DNA of 64,000 nucleotides. It comes from Pseudomonadota bacterium. Lineage in GTDB: Bacteria > Pseudomonadota > Alphaproteobacteria > Caulobacterales > Caulobacteraceae. The translations under genes and the position numbers were made by a program. Every line of letters starts with the position of its first letter. Within the stretch, counting starts at the first letter, position 1. Shown here in pieces: positions 9,395 through 17,462 of the stretch. The notes beneath the pieces were generated by a model. It ran no database searches. It was not told where the DNA came from and saw only the letters and a list, made by a program, of their open reading frames with translations. The stretch covers positions 1 through 64,000 of the forward strand of contig JAEYNH010000034.1 of the NCBI GenBank assembly GCA_023412655.1, given 5' to 3'.

Positions 9395-10744
9395 ATGGCT
9401 TCGGCCGCCGAACAGCTCGCAGCGAACATGAACTTCCAGGCCTTCTCGAAGGCCACGGAGCTTCACAAGCGCATCTGGTTCACGCTCTGGGCGATGATCG
9501 TCTACCGGGCGGGATGTTATATTCCGATCCCCGGCATCGACGCCGCCGCGCTGCAGCAGGCGGTTCAGGGCCAGGCCCAGGGCATCCTGGGCATGTTCAA
9601 CATGTTCTCGGGCGGCGCGGTGGAGCGGATGGCGCTCTTCGCCCTGAACGTGATGCCGTACATCTCGGCGTCGATCATCGTTCAGCTGCTCGGCAGCGTG
9701 TATCCGCCGTGGGAGAAGCTGCGCAAGGAAGGCGGCGAAGCCGGCCGCAAGCAGCTCAACCAGTATACCCGCTATCTCACCGTGGTGCTGGCGCTGTTCC
9801 AGTCCTTCGGCATCGCCATGGGCCTGTCGCAGAGCCCCGGCCTGGTCGAGAACCCCGGCCTGTTTTTCATCATCTCGACGGTCGTCACGCTGACGGGCGG
9901 CACCATGTTCCTGATGTGGCTGGGTGAGCAGATCACCAGCCGCGGCGTCGGCAACGGCATCAGCCTGATCATCTTCGCCGGTATCGTGGCGGTCCTGCCG
10001 CGCTATGTGGCCCAGGCGTTCGAAATGGCGCGGACCGGCGCCATGAGCGGCGGCGCCCTGCTGCTGATCGCGGTCCTCGTGATCGGGGTCACGGTGGCCA
10101 TCGTGTTCATGGAACGCTCGCAGCGTCGCCTGCTGGTGCAGTATCCCAAGCGCCAGATGGGCAACCGTATGTTCGGGGGCGAGACCTCGTTCCTGCCGCT
10201 GAAGATCAACACCGCGGGGGTGATCCCGCCGATCTTCGCGTCGTCGCTGCTGCTGCTGCCCACGACGGTGATGGGCTTCGCGGCCAACGCGAACCTGCCG
10301 GAGTCGATGCAGTGGCTGCCCGGCCTGACGGGGCAGCTGCAGCACGGCCAGCCCCTGTTCATGGTGCTGTACGGCCTGCTGATCGTCTTCTTCTGCTTCT
10401 TCTACACGTCGATCGTCTTCAATCCGGACGACACGGCGGAGAACCTCCGCAAGTACGGCGGCTTCCTGCCGGGCATCCGTCCGGGCAAGCGAACCGCTGA
10501 GTATCTCGACTACGTGCTGACCCGGCTGACGGTGATCGGCGCGGCCTACATCACCCTCGTCTGCCTGCTGCCTGAGGCGATGATCGGCTTCTACAACGTG
10601 CAGTTCTACATGGGCGGCACCAGCCTGCTGATCGTGGTGAGCGTCACCATGGATACGGTGGCGCAGATCCAGTCGCACCTGCTGGCGCACCAGTACGAGG
10701 GGCTGATCAAGAAGTCGAAGCTGCGCGGCGGACGGCAGCGCTAA
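9395..10744 (+). CDS. secY: Preprotein translocase subunit SecY
   Basis: SecY (449 aa) is the channel of the Sec translocon in the inner membrane, with ten predicted membrane spans. Family sequences include IPIPGIDAAAL near residues 47-57 and the cytoplasmic loop GGFLPGIRPGKRTAEYLD near residues 355-372, which is important for SecA and ribosome contact. As usual it lies after rplO at the end of the spc operon, bracketed by GC hairpins on both sides. Confidence 0.99.
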   Translation: MASAAEQLAANMNFQAFSKATELHKRIWFTLWAMIVYRAGCYIPIPGIDAAALQQAVQGQAQGILGMFNMFSGGAVERMALFALNVMPYISASIIVQLLGSVYPPWEKLRKEGGEAGRKQLNQYTRYLTVVLALFQSFGIAMGLSQSPGLVENPGLFFIISTVVTLTGGTMFLMWLGEQITSRGVGNGISLIIFAGIVAVLPRYVAQAFEMARTGAMSGGALLLIAVLVIGVTVAIVFMERSQRRLLVQYPKRQMGNRMFGGETSFLPLKINTAGVIPPIFASSLLLLPTTVMGFAANANLPESMQWLPGLTGQLQHGQPLFMVLYGLLIVFFCFFYTSIVFNPDDTAENLRKYGGFLPGIRPGKRTAEYLDYVLTRLTVIGAAYITLVCLLPEAMIGFYNVQFYMGGTSLLIVVSVTMDTVAQIQSHLLAHQYEGLIKKSKLRGGRQR

Positions 10745-10764
10745 TCCAAGACTAATGGGGAGAG

Positions 10765-10792
10765 CAGCCGGCGCCGCGAAGAGCGCCGGCTG
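10765..10792 (+). promoter_or_regulatory. GC hairpin between secY and adk
   Basis: A perfect 10-bp inverted repeat (arms 10765-10774 and 10783-10792, 8-base loop) lies immediately upstream of the adk Shine-Dalgarno (GGAAGGGAAG). It has no U-tract. Together with the hairpin at 9329-9354 it brackets secY, which suggests transcript processing or differential expression rather than termination. Confidence 0.5.
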
Positions 10793-10804
10793 GAAGGGAA
10801 GCCG

Positions 10805-11371
10805 ATGAACCTGATCCTGTTCGGACCGCCGGCAGCGGGGAAGGGAACCCAGGCCAAGCGCCTGGTCGACGAGCGCCGCATGGTGCAGCTCTCCACCGGC
10901 GACATGCTGCGGGCTGCGATCGCCTCGGGCTCGGAGCTCGGCAAGCGGGTCGAGGGCATCATGCAGCGGGGCGAGCTGGTCTCGGACGAGATCGTCATCG
11001 AACTGATCGAAAGCCGGCTGCCCGAGGCCGAGGCCGCCGGCGGGGCCATCTTCGACGGCTTTCCGCGCACCATCGCCCAGGCCGAGGCGCTGGACGCCAT
11101 GCTGAAGGGGCGGGGGCGTCAGATCGACCTGGTGGTGCGGCTCAAGGTGGACGACGAGGTGCTGACCGAGCGCATCGCCGGCCGCTACGCCGAATCCGGC
11201 CGGCCCGACGACAACCCGGAGAGCTTCAAGGTCCGCCTGGATGCCTACAACCGTCAGACCGCGCCGCTGCTGCCGTACTACGAACGGCAGGGCAAGCTGG
11301 TGCAGGTAGACGGCATGGGCTCGATCCAGGAGGTCGCCGCCGCGATCGATTCGGCGCTGGCCGACGCGTGA
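10805..11371 (+). CDS. adk: Adenylate kinase (short form)
   Basis: Adenylate kinase catalyses ATP + AMP to 2 ADP. The P-loop GPPAAGKGT occupies residues 7-15 and the AMP-binding DGFPRT lies near residue 82. The protein is 188 aa, so the lid is the short type (GRYAESGRPDDNPESF) without the four zinc cysteines of longer forms. secY followed by adk is a common alphaproteobacterial arrangement. Confidence 0.98.
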   Translation: MNLILFGPPAAGKGTQAKRLVDERRMVQLSTGDMLRAAIASGSELGKRVEGIMQRGELVSDEIVIELIESRLPEAEAAGGAIFDGFPRTIAQAEALDAMLKGRGRQIDLVVRLKVDDEVLTERIAGRYAESGRPDDNPESFKVRLDAYNRQTAPLLPYYERQGKLVQVDGMGSIQEVAAAIDSALADA

Positions 11372-11690
11372 CCTTCGACCGTCACATCCTGATGGTCGCC
11401 TTTGTCGCAGGGAGGGCCAAGTTGCCAGTTCCTGCGGCCCATGCTTTCCTCGAACACCTGCGGGCAAGTTCCCCAGCAGCGAGCTTTGCCAGCGCGGGAA
11501 GGGGTCGCCCCCTTGCGCGCGCAGGAAATCATTCACTTTTGGGCGTTTCCGCCATTGACGGAGACGCGCCGATCCCTATAACGAAGCGCTTCCGCGAAAG
11601 AGCGCGAAAGACGCGCCGGCCTATGCCTATGGCAGTGAGGGGCCGGGGCGCCGTTCGCGCTTCTCTTGCGTGATCAGGAGATCTTCCCAC
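11372..11690. other. 319-base adk-rpsM intergenic region with promoter
   Basis: No convincing gene is found here. The overlapping open frames have no recognisable product. The 3' half holds a sigma-70-like promoter (separate entry), and the rpsM Shine-Dalgarno CAGGAG lies about 12 bases before its GTG. I see no T-tailed hairpin after adk, so readthrough from the spc operon remains possible. Confidence 0.5.
11555..11582 (+). promoter_or_regulatory. Promoter for rpsM-rpsK-rpoA-rplQ
   Basis: The -35 element TTGACG (11555-11560) and the -10 element TATAAC (11577-11582) are 16 bases apart. Both match the housekeeping consensus closely. The position, about 110 bases before rpsM, fits an independent promoter for the alpha operon. 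This is inferred from sequence; no start site is known. Confidence 0.75.
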
Positions 11691-12059
11691 GTGGCCCGTA
11701 TCGCTGGCGTCAATATTCCCACCAACAAGCGCGTCGTCATCGCGCTGCAGTACATCCATGGCATCGGCGCGGCTAAGGCCCGCGAGATCGTCCAGAAGGT
11801 CGGCATCGAGGACGCCCGGCGCGTCAATCAGCTGACCGACCAGGAAGTCCTGCAGATCCGCGAGACGATCGACCGCGACTACCTCGTCGAAGGCGACCTG
11901 CGTCGCGAGACGGCGGTCAACATCAAGCGCCTGATGGACCTGGCCTGCTACCGCGGCCTGCGTCACCGGAAGGGCCTGCCGGTCCGCGGTCAGCGCACGC
12001 ACACCAACGCCCGGACCCGCAAGGGGCCCGCCAAGCCGATCGCCGGCAAGAAGAAGTAA
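11691..12059 (+). CDS. rpsM: 30S ribosomal protein S13
   Basis: S13 (122 aa) sits in the 30S head and contacts the P-site tRNA. It begins at the GTG at 11691 ([14 protein letters not shown]), preceded by CAGGAG; an in-frame upstream ATG at 11670 would add seven unconserved residues. The C-terminus [19 protein letters not shown] is the family signature. Alpha-operon order follows. Confidence 0.97.
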   Translation: MARIAGVNIPTNKRVVIALQYIHGIGAAKAREIVQKVGIEDARRVNQLTDQEVLQIRETIDRDYLVEGDLRRETAVNIKRLMDLACYRGLRHRKGLPVRGQRTHTNARTRKGPAKPIAGKKK

Positions 12060-12074
12060 GAGAGTCTAGCTCCG

Positions 12075-12464
12075 ATGGCCAAGGAACCGGCGCGCGTCAA
12101 ACGCCGCGAGCGCAAGAACATCACGTCGGGCGTCGCCCACGTGAATGCTTCGTTCAACAACACGATGGTGACCATCACCGACGCCCAGGGGAACACCATC
12201 TCCTGGTCCAGCGCCGGCCTCATGGGCTTCAAGGGTTCGCGGAAGTCGACCCCTTACGCCGCCCAGATGGCCGCCGAGGATGCGGGCCGCAAGGCTGCCG
12301 AGCACGGCGTCCGCACTCTCGAAGTGAACGTCTCGGGCCCGGGTTCGGGCCGCGAGTCGGCGCTGCGGGCTCTGCAGGCCGTCGGCATGACGATCACCAC
12401 CATTCGCGATGTGACCCCGATCCCGCACAACGGCTGCCGGCCGCCGAAGCGCCGTCGGGTCTGA
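12075..12464 (+). CDS. rpsK: 30S ribosomal protein S11
   Basis: S11 (129 aa) forms part of the 30S platform near the E site. It includes [22 protein letters not shown] near residues 17-38, in parts, and ends with the conserved [18 protein letters not shown]. It lies between rpsM and rpoA with the expected spacing. Confidence 0.98.
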   Translation: MAKEPARVKRRERKNITSGVAHVNASFNNTMVTITDAQGNTISWSSAGLMGFKGSRKSTPYAAQMAAEDAGRKAAEHGVRTLEVNVSGPGSGRESALRALQAVGMTITTIRDVTPIPHNGCRPPKRRRV

Positions 12465-12537
12465 GTAACATCGTACTGCAATTCAAGGCGCCGGACCGCG
12501 TTTGCGGCCGGCGATCCTGCGTTCCGAGGGACACCCT

Positions 12538-13554
12538 GTGATCGAAAGAAACTGGAACGAGCTCATCCGTCCCGAGAAGCCGCAGATCGAGACCGGCGCC
12601 GACGCCAGCCGCAAGGCGCGTCTGGTCGCCGAACCGCTCGAGCGCGGCTTCGGCGTGACGCTGGGCAACAGCCTGCGCCGCGTGCTGCTGTCGTCGCTGC
12701 AAGGCGCGGCCGTGACCGCCGTCCAGATCGACGGTGTGGTCCACGAGTTCTCCTCGTTGGAGGGGGTGCGTGAGGACGTCGTCGACATCGTCCTGAACAT
12801 CAAGCAGCTGGCGCTGCGGATGCACGCCGAAGGCCCGAAGCGCATGACGCTCCGCGCCACCGGCCCCGGCGCGGTGACCGCAAGCCAGATCGAGGCTCCG
12901 GCCGACATCGAGATCCTGAACGGCGACCACGTGCTCTGCACGCTGGACGACGGCGCCTCGGTGCGGATGGAGTTCACGGTCAACACCGGCAAAGGCTATG
13001 TGCCGGCCGAAGAGAACCGCCCCGAGGATGCGCCGATCGGCCTGATCGCCGTCGACAGCCTGTTCTCGCCGGTCAAGCGCGTCGCCTACCGCGTCGAGCC
13101 GACCCGGGAAGGGCAGCGCCTGGACCGTGACAAGCTGATCATGGAAGTGGAGACCAACGGGGCGGTCAGCCCGGTTGACGCCGTGGCCTATGCCGCGCGC
13201 ATCCTCCAGGACCAACTGCAGATCTTCATCACCTTCGAAGAGCCGAAGAAGAAGGTCGAAGGCGAGGCCAAGCCGGAACTGCCGTTCAACCCGGCGCTGC
13301 TGAAGAAGGTCGACGAGCTGGAGCTCTCGGTCCGTTCGGCCAACTGCCTGAAGAACGACAACATCGTCTACATCGGCGACCTGATCCAGAAGACGGAAGC
13401 CGAGATGCTGCGCACGCCGAACTTCGGCCGGAAGTCTCTCAACGAGATCAAGGAAGTGCTCGCCGGTATGGGCCTTCACCTCGGCATGGACGTGCCGAAC
13501 TGGCCGCCGGAGAACATCGAAGAGCTGGCGAAGAAGTTCGAAGACCAGATGTAA
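12538..13554 (+). CDS. rpoA: DNA-directed RNA polymerase alpha subunit
   Basis: RpoA dimerises to nucleate RNA polymerase assembly; its C-terminal domain binds UP elements and activators. I start at GTG 12538 ([15 protein letters not shown]), which has GAGGG upstream; this gives 338 aa. The alpha-NTD has [20 protein letters not shown] near residues 32-51, in part, and the alpha-CTD has the helix-hairpin-helix segment [18 protein letters not shown] near the end. The in-frame ATG at 12502 lacks family support. Confidence 0.98.
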   Translation: MIERNWNELIRPEKPQIETGADASRKARLVAEPLERGFGVTLGNSLRRVLLSSLQGAAVTAVQIDGVVHEFSSLEGVREDVVDIVLNIKQLALRMHAEGPKRMTLRATGPGAVTASQIEAPADIEILNGDHVLCTLDDGASVRMEFTVNTGKGYVPAEENRPEDAPIGLIAVDSLFSPVKRVAYRVEPTREGQRLDRDKLIMEVETNGAVSPVDAVAYAARILQDQLQIFITFEEPKKKVEGEAKPELPFNPALLKKVDELELSVRSANCLKNDNIVYIGDLIQKTEAEMLRTPNFGRKSLNEIKEVLAGMGLHLGMDVPNWPPENIEELAKKFEDQM

Positions 13555-13709
13555 GAGGCTACCGCGCCGACTCCGGGCCGCTTCCGCGGTCCGGGCCCTG
13601 TGAAGCCGCAACAGCGGTGGAGGGCCCCGGCGCTTCGTGATGACCCGGGCGGGAGCAGGCCGGGATTGGTCAGGTTAGCGGGCGAAACACAGCCCAGGAG
13701 ATACAAGAG
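13555..13709. other. 155-base spacer between rpoA and rplQ
   Basis: An unusually long gap inside the alpha operon, rich in GC inverted repeats (for example the short GCCGC/GCGG(T)C-type stem near 13582-13594). No T-run terminator is seen and the frames are not coding. The Shine-Dalgarno AGGAG for rplQ lies at about 13695-13700. It could hold an mRNA-processing or regulatory site. Confidence 0.4.
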
Positions 13710-14126
13710 ATGCGTCACGGCAAAGCCCACCGCAAACTGGGTCGTACGACCGCCCACCGCACCGCCATGTTCGCCAACATGTCGGCCAGCCTGATCAAGC
13801 ACGAGCAGATCGTCACGACGCTGCCCAAGGCGAAGGAACTGCGTCCGTTCGTCGAGAAGCTGGTGACGCTGGCGAAGCGCGGCGACCTGCACGCCCGCCG
13901 TCAGGCCATCAGCCACGTCCGTGACGTGGAGCAGGTCGGCAAGCTCTTCGCGGTGCTGGGCCCGCGCTACAAGGACCGCAATGGCGGTTACATCCGCGTG
14001 CTGAAGGCCGGCTATCGTCACGGCGACAACGCCCCGATGGCCGTCATCGAGTTCGTGGACCGCGATCCGGCCGAGAAGGGCAAGGACTCGGGCCCGGTGG
14101 CCGAGGCGGCCTTCGGCGAAGCCTAA
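13710..14126 (+). CDS. rplQ: 50S ribosomal protein L17
   Basis: L17 (138 aa) sits near the exit tunnel. It starts [17 protein letters not shown], contains the conserved [22 protein letters not shown] and [23 protein letters not shown], and ends with a short Glu/Ala tail. It is the last gene of the ribosomal-protein block and is followed by a strong terminator. Confidence 0.98.
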   Translation: MRHGKAHRKLGRTTAHRTAMFANMSASLIKHEQIVTTLPKAKELRPFVEKLVTLAKRGDLHARRQAISHVRDVEQVGKLFAVLGPRYKDRNGGYIRVLKAGYRHGDNAPMAVIEFVDRDPAEKGKDSGPVAEAAFGEA

Positions 14127-14151
14127 GAGCCTCCGCAAGACTGAAATCGAG

Positions 14152-14180
14152 AGCCCCGGAAGGCGACTTCCGGGGCTTTT
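14152..14180 (+). terminator. Rho-independent terminator after rplQ
   Basis: A perfect 11-bp stem (arms 14152-14162 and 14167-14177) with a GCGA loop and a TTTT tail ends the ribosomal transcript. The 28 bases from 14153 to 14180 are repeated exactly at 15353-15380. Confidence 0.9.
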
Positions 14181-14186
14181 GCCTTG

Positions 14187-14519
14187 TCAGGCCGCCACAG
14201 ACTGGCGGGCATCCTGGGTTTCCGCCCACCAGTCTCCGAGGGCGTCAATCACCGGCATCAGCCGCTGTCCCGCCTCGCTCAGGGCATAGTCCACCCGCGG
14301 CGGCACCTCGGGATAGATGGTGCGGGTGATGACGCCGGCCTCCTCGAGGGCGCGCAACTCCCGGGTCAGCATCTGCTGCGAGATGCCGGCCAGCGCCCGT
14401 CGCAAGGCGTTGAACCGCATGGGCCCCTGGCTGAGGTAGTAGAGGATCAGGGCCCGCCAGCGGCCGCTGAGCAGCACCATCGCTCCCTCCACTGGGCACT
14501 CCGACACGGTGGTCTGCAT
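14187..14519 (-). CDS. HxlR-family winged-helix transcriptional regulator
   Basis: This 110-residue protein belongs to the HxlR/DUF24 family of MarR-like DNA-binding regulators. It has the N-terminal SECPVEG (Cys8 matches the redox- or electrophile-sensing cysteine common in the family), RFNALRRALAGISQQMLTREL for the recognition region and YPEVPPRVDYALSEAGQRL for the wing. It is divergent from a GST gene with 119 bases between, so it may sense electrophiles and control that gene. A second, cysteine-poor paralogue lies at 62759-63151. Confidence 0.88.
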   Translation of the reverse strand: MQTTVSECPVEGAMVLLSGRWRALILYYLSQGPMRFNALRRALAGISQQMLTRELRALEEAGVITRTIYPEVPPRVDYALSEAGQRLMPVIDALGDWWAETQDARQSVAA

Positions 14520-14559
14520 CGCGCCAAATCTCCACTCGTCCTATTTTGATGACCCAGGT

Positions 14560-14595
14560 CAGAAATTTCTGCGTTCTTGGGGCCTGGATTCCAGG
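14560..14595. promoter_or_regulatory. Candidate operators between the HxlR gene and the GST gene
   Basis: Two perfect short palindromes lie in the divergent gap: CAGAAATTTCTG at 14560-14571, and CCTGGATTCCAGG at 14583-14595 with one unpaired central base. Such positions are typical of a regulator that controls itself and its neighbour. The assignment to this HxlR protein is inference. Confidence 0.45.
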
Positions 14596-14638
14596 TGGTT
14601 ACTTGGGTGTTCCGTTCAACCAGCCTGGAGCGCTGATT

Positions 14639-15346
14639 ATGGAACCCACCCTCGTTTACGGACATCCTCTGGGCAGCTCGATGGGGCTCCTCGCCGCCTT
14701 GGAGTGGCTCGGCCAGCCCTATCGGGCCACCCGCGTCGACCTGTTCACGGACGTGCAGACAGACGCGTTCAGGAGGGTCCTGAACGGGCGCGGCGAAGCG
14801 CCCGTGTTGATCACCGACGAAGGCGAAGCGCTGACGGAAACCGTTGCGATCGCCCTCTGGCTCGAGGCCCGGGACACCGAGCGGCGCATCAGCTTCCCGC
14901 CGGGGAGCCGCCAGGCCGACCTGATGCGCCAGTCCATCGCCTTCCTGAACACCGGCTTCACCGCGGCCTTCACGCCGTACTGGATGGCCATGGAGGCGGG
15001 GGACGCCGATCCGGCGGACCTCGACAGCTGGCGCCGCCTTGGCCGGCGGCTCGTCAACGAGCGCCATGCGAAGCTGGAAGCGATGATCGGCGAGACGCCC
15101 TATCTGCTTGGCGACACGCCGGGCCTTGCCGACGCGGTGTTCGTGGGGGTGGCCCGCTGGGCCGACTTCCACGAGGCGGTGGATCCGACCGCCTATCCGA
15201 AGATCGCGGCGCTGAAGGCGCGGCTCCACGCAGACCCCGCCGTCCGATTCGCATCGGCGCTGGAAGAGGGGACGCTCGTGCCCGGCAGCGGCGCCTTCCG
15301 GGGGCATGTCCCCCTGGCGGCCTTGCTGGAGCCCGTCGCCGCCTGA
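14639..15346 (+). CDS. Glutathione S-transferase family protein
   Basis: The 235-residue product has a thioredoxin-like N-terminal GST domain (YGHPLGSSMGLLAALEWLGQ near residues 5-24, and PVLITDEGEALTETVAIALWL around residue 58-78) and an all-helical C-terminal domain. The likely catalytic residue is a serine in PLGSS. I start at ATG 14639, preceded by TGGAG, rather than the ATG at 14546, which lies across the operator region. It is divergent from an HxlR regulator and may detoxify electrophiles. Substrate is unknown. Confidence 0.85.
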   Translation: MEPTLVYGHPLGSSMGLLAALEWLGQPYRATRVDLFTDVQTDAFRRVLNGRGEAPVLITDEGEALTETVAIALWLEARDTERRISFPPGSRQADLMRQSIAFLNTGFTAAFTPYWMAMEAGDADPADLDSWRRLGRRLVNERHAKLEAMIGETPYLLGDTPGLADAVFVGVARWADFHEAVDPTAYPKIAALKARLHADPAVRFASALEEGTLVPGSGAFRGHVPLAALLEPVAA

Positions 15347-15352
15347 CGCTCG

Positions 15353-15380
15353 GCCCCGGAAGGCGACTTCCGGGGCTTTT
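15353..15380 (+). terminator. Terminator after the GST gene (copy of the rplQ terminator)
   Basis: A perfect 10-bp stem with GCGA loop and TTTT tail. All 28 bases match 14153-14180 exactly. It ends the GST transcript just 6 bases after the stop codon. The duplication is discussed in the findings. Confidence 0.88.
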
Positions 15381-15420
15381 CCTTTGCGCAGGCGCCGCAG
15401 CACGCGAATAGGGGGGCGCC

Positions 15421-16635
15421 ATGCGTATGATCTCCCTGCTTCTGTGCCTGCTGCTCGCCGCCTGCGCCACCCGCCCGGCGACGGACGGCGCATTCGCTCC
15501 CCCGGTCCTTCTGATCTCGATCGACGGAGCGCGGCCCGACTATCTGGACCGCGGCGTGACACCGGTTCTCTCCGCCCTGGCGGCGGATGGGACGCGCGGC
15601 AGCCTCCGCCCCGGCTTCCCCAGCAGGACCTTCCCGAACCACTACGCCCTGGTCACGGGGATGGACCCGGACCGGAACGGCATCGTGGAGAACAACATGG
15701 AGGATCCCGCCATCCCGGGCGTGACCTTCAGGATGTCGAACCGGACTGCCGTGGCGGACCGGCGCTGGTGGGATCAGGCCGAGCCCATCTGGGTGACGGC
15801 GGAGCGGGCCGGGATCCGCACCGCGCCGATGTTCTGGCCTGGCTCGGAAGCGCCGGTCCGCGGTGTCCAGCCGACCTATCCGACGGCCTATGACGAGCCG
15901 ATGCCGAACCGCGAGCGGATAGATCGGCTGCTCGCCTGGCTCGACCTTCCCGCCGCCGAACGCCCGGGCTTCCTCACGCTCTACTTCCATCAGGTGGACA
16001 CCGCCGGTCATCACTTCGGCCCGGACTCCGCGGAGGTGAACGCCGCCCTTGCGGATATCGACGCCGCCATCGGCTTGCTGGTCGAGGGGCTGAAGACGCG
16101 GCGGATGGCCGTGAACCTTCTCGTGGTCTCGGACCACGGCATGGCGAGGGTCTATCCGGACAAGCGCATCTTCCTCGAGGACCTGCTGCCGCTGGAGGCG
16201 GTCCGCACCCTGACGATGGGGCCGATGATGACGCTGTACCCGGCCGCAGGCCGCGAGGCGGAGGTGGAAGCGGCGCTGATCCGACCGCACGATCAGATGG
16301 CCTGCTGGCGAAAGGAGAACATCCCCGGACGCTTCCGGTACGGGCGCAACCCCCGGGTCGCGCCGTTCTTCTGCCTGCCCAAGACCGGATGGACGATCAC
16401 CACGCGGGAGTGGGTCGCCAACGCCAGGAGGATCTCAGTGGGCGAGCACGGCTACGATCCCGCCGATCCGGACATGGCCGCCATGTTCGTGGCCCACGGT
16501 CCGGCCTTTCGGAAGGGAGCGGTCCTCCCGCAGTTCGACACCGTGGATGTCTATCCGCTGCTGGCCAAGCTGGTCCGCGTGCGTGCGATCCGCGGCGACT
16601 GGGACGAGGAGGGGTTCGCCGCCCTTGCGAGATAG
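15421..16635 (+). CDS. NPP-type phosphodiesterase/pyrophosphatase lipoprotein
   Basis: This 404-residue protein starts with a lipoprotein signal peptide (lipobox LAAC, Cys15) and then an alkaline-phosphatase-superfamily nucleotide pyrophosphatase/phosphodiesterase domain. Metal ligands and nucleophile are visible: D35 in ISIDGARPDY, T70 in FPSRTFPNHYALVTG, YFHQVDTAGHHFGP, and DHGM near residue 240. Family members hydrolyse phosphodiester or pyrophosphate bonds, including in nucleotides; the substrate here is unknown. It is probably a periplasm-facing lipoprotein. A weak Shine-Dalgarno precedes ATG 15421. Confidence 0.88.
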   Translation: MRMISLLLCLLLAACATRPATDGAFAPPVLLISIDGARPDYLDRGVTPVLSALAADGTRGSLRPGFPSRTFPNHYALVTGMDPDRNGIVENNMEDPAIPGVTFRMSNRTAVADRRWWDQAEPIWVTAERAGIRTAPMFWPGSEAPVRGVQPTYPTAYDEPMPNRERIDRLLAWLDLPAAERPGFLTLYFHQVDTAGHHFGPDSAEVNAALADIDAAIGLLVEGLKTRRMAVNLLVVSDHGMARVYPDKRIFLEDLLPLEAVRTLTMGPMMTLYPAAGREAEVEAALIRPHDQMACWRKENIPGRFRYGRNPRVAPFFCLPKTGWTITTREWVANARRISVGEHGYDPADPDMAAMFVAHGPAFRKGAVLPQFDTVDVYPLLAKLVRVRAIRGDWDEEGFAALAR

Positions 16636-16667
16636 TTGCGTTATGAATTAAATATTGCGGATATCCG
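16625..16667 (+). promoter_or_regulatory. Promoter and candidate ArsR operator
   Basis: The -35 element TTGCGA (16625-16630) and the -10 element TAAATA (16649-16654) are 18 bases apart. A perfect 10-bp palindrome CGGATATCCG follows at 16658-16667, across the expected transcription start. The AT-rich context is unlike its surroundings. It precedes the VOC-ArsR-SRPBCC operon and may bind the ArsR protein encoded in it. Confidence 0.55.
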
Positions 16668-16683
16668 GAATGGAGCCCCGTCC

Positions 16684-17136
16684 ATGGCTGGCCGCAATTC
16701 GCTGACTTCGGCTCTCTGCTACCGTGATCCCAAGGCGGCGCTGAAGGCGCTTGAGGCCGCCTTCGGCTTCGAGGTCGTCATGATCATCGAGGATGACCAG
16801 GGGAACCTCGTGCATTCGGAGATGCGCTGTGGCGATAGCCTGATCATGATCGGCGGGGAATGGACCGCGGACCATCAGAGTCCCGCCTCGATCGGGGGCC
16901 GGAACACCCAGAGCGTCCATATCCACGTGGAGCAGGACATCGACGGACATTGCCAGCGCGCCAGGGCGGCCGGCTTCGAGATCCTGATGGAGCCGGCGGA
17001 CCAGTTCTATGGCGACCGCACCTACCGCTGCCGTGATCCCGAGGGCCACTATTGGACCGTCGGCCAATCGGTGCGTGCGGTGAGCCGCGAAGACGCCGAG
17101 GCGGCCAGCGGGCTTAAGATCGAAGGCTGGGTGTGA
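16684..17136 (+). CDS. VOC-superfamily (glyoxalase/bleomycin-resistance-like) protein
   Basis: This 150-residue protein has the VOC fold: YRDPKAALKALEAAFGFEVVMII at the N-terminus and a second beta-alpha unit with VHIHVEQDIDGHCQRARAAGFEILMEPADQFYGDRTYRCRDPEGHYW, in parts. The His/Glu-type metal-ligand positions HSEMRCG and HIHVE are plausible. I start at ATG 16684, just downstream of GGAG, rather than 16636. It leads a three-gene operon with ArsR and SRPBCC genes, a common arrangement of unknown function. Confidence 0.82.
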   Translation: MAGRNSLTSALCYRDPKAALKALEAAFGFEVVMIIEDDQGNLVHSEMRCGDSLIMIGGEWTADHQSPASIGGRNTQSVHIHVEQDIDGHCQRARAAGFEILMEPADQFYGDRTYRCRDPEGHYWTVGQSVRAVSREDAEAASGLKIEGWV

Positions 17137-17462
17137 GCGAGGCGGCGGTCGACCGCACCATCGCGGCCCTGGCCGACCCTCACCGGCGCCGTGCGGTGGA
17201 GCTGCTGGCGGATCGCCCGCGTCCGGCGGGGGAATTGGCCCGCGAGCTGGGCCTGTCGGCTCCGGCCATGAGCCGGCACCTGAAGGCCTTGCGCGCCAGC
17301 GGCCTGGTGGAGGAATCGCATCCCGAGTTCGACGCCCGCGTGCGCATTTACGCCCTGAGGCCCGAGCCCATGGTTCATCTGCTGCGATGGCTTGAAGAGA
17401 GCGAACGGCTCTGGAGCGTCCAACTGGCCGCTTTGAAGGCCCACGTCGAGCGCGAGCCATGA
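17133..17462 (+). CDS. ArsR-family winged-helix repressor
   Basis: This 109-residue regulator has the ArsR-type helix-turn-helix: LADPHRRRAVELLADRPRPAGELARELGLSAPAMSRHLKALRASGLVEE, shown here in sections, and the wing that follows. It contains no cysteine metal-binding box, so it probably does not sense metals; many ArsR-SRPBCC pairs are of this kind. The GTG start overlaps the VOC stop by four bases (GTGA), and the stop overlaps the next start (ATGA). Confidence 0.85.
   Translation: MSEAAVDRTIAALADPHRRRAVELLADRPRPAGELARELGLSAPAMSRHLKALRASGLVEESHPEFDARVRIYALRPEPMVHLLRWLEESERLWSVQLAALKAHVEREP

Noticed and set aside
9359..11536. A 725-codon open frame on the - strand across secY and adk
   Set aside because: Antisense shadow in a high-GC gene; no conserved domain and secY and adk on the other strand are certain.
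14187..15346. HxlR-GST pair as a mobile island
   Set aside because: Base composition is like its neighbours and there is no integrase, tRNA edge or terminal repeats other than the repeated terminator.
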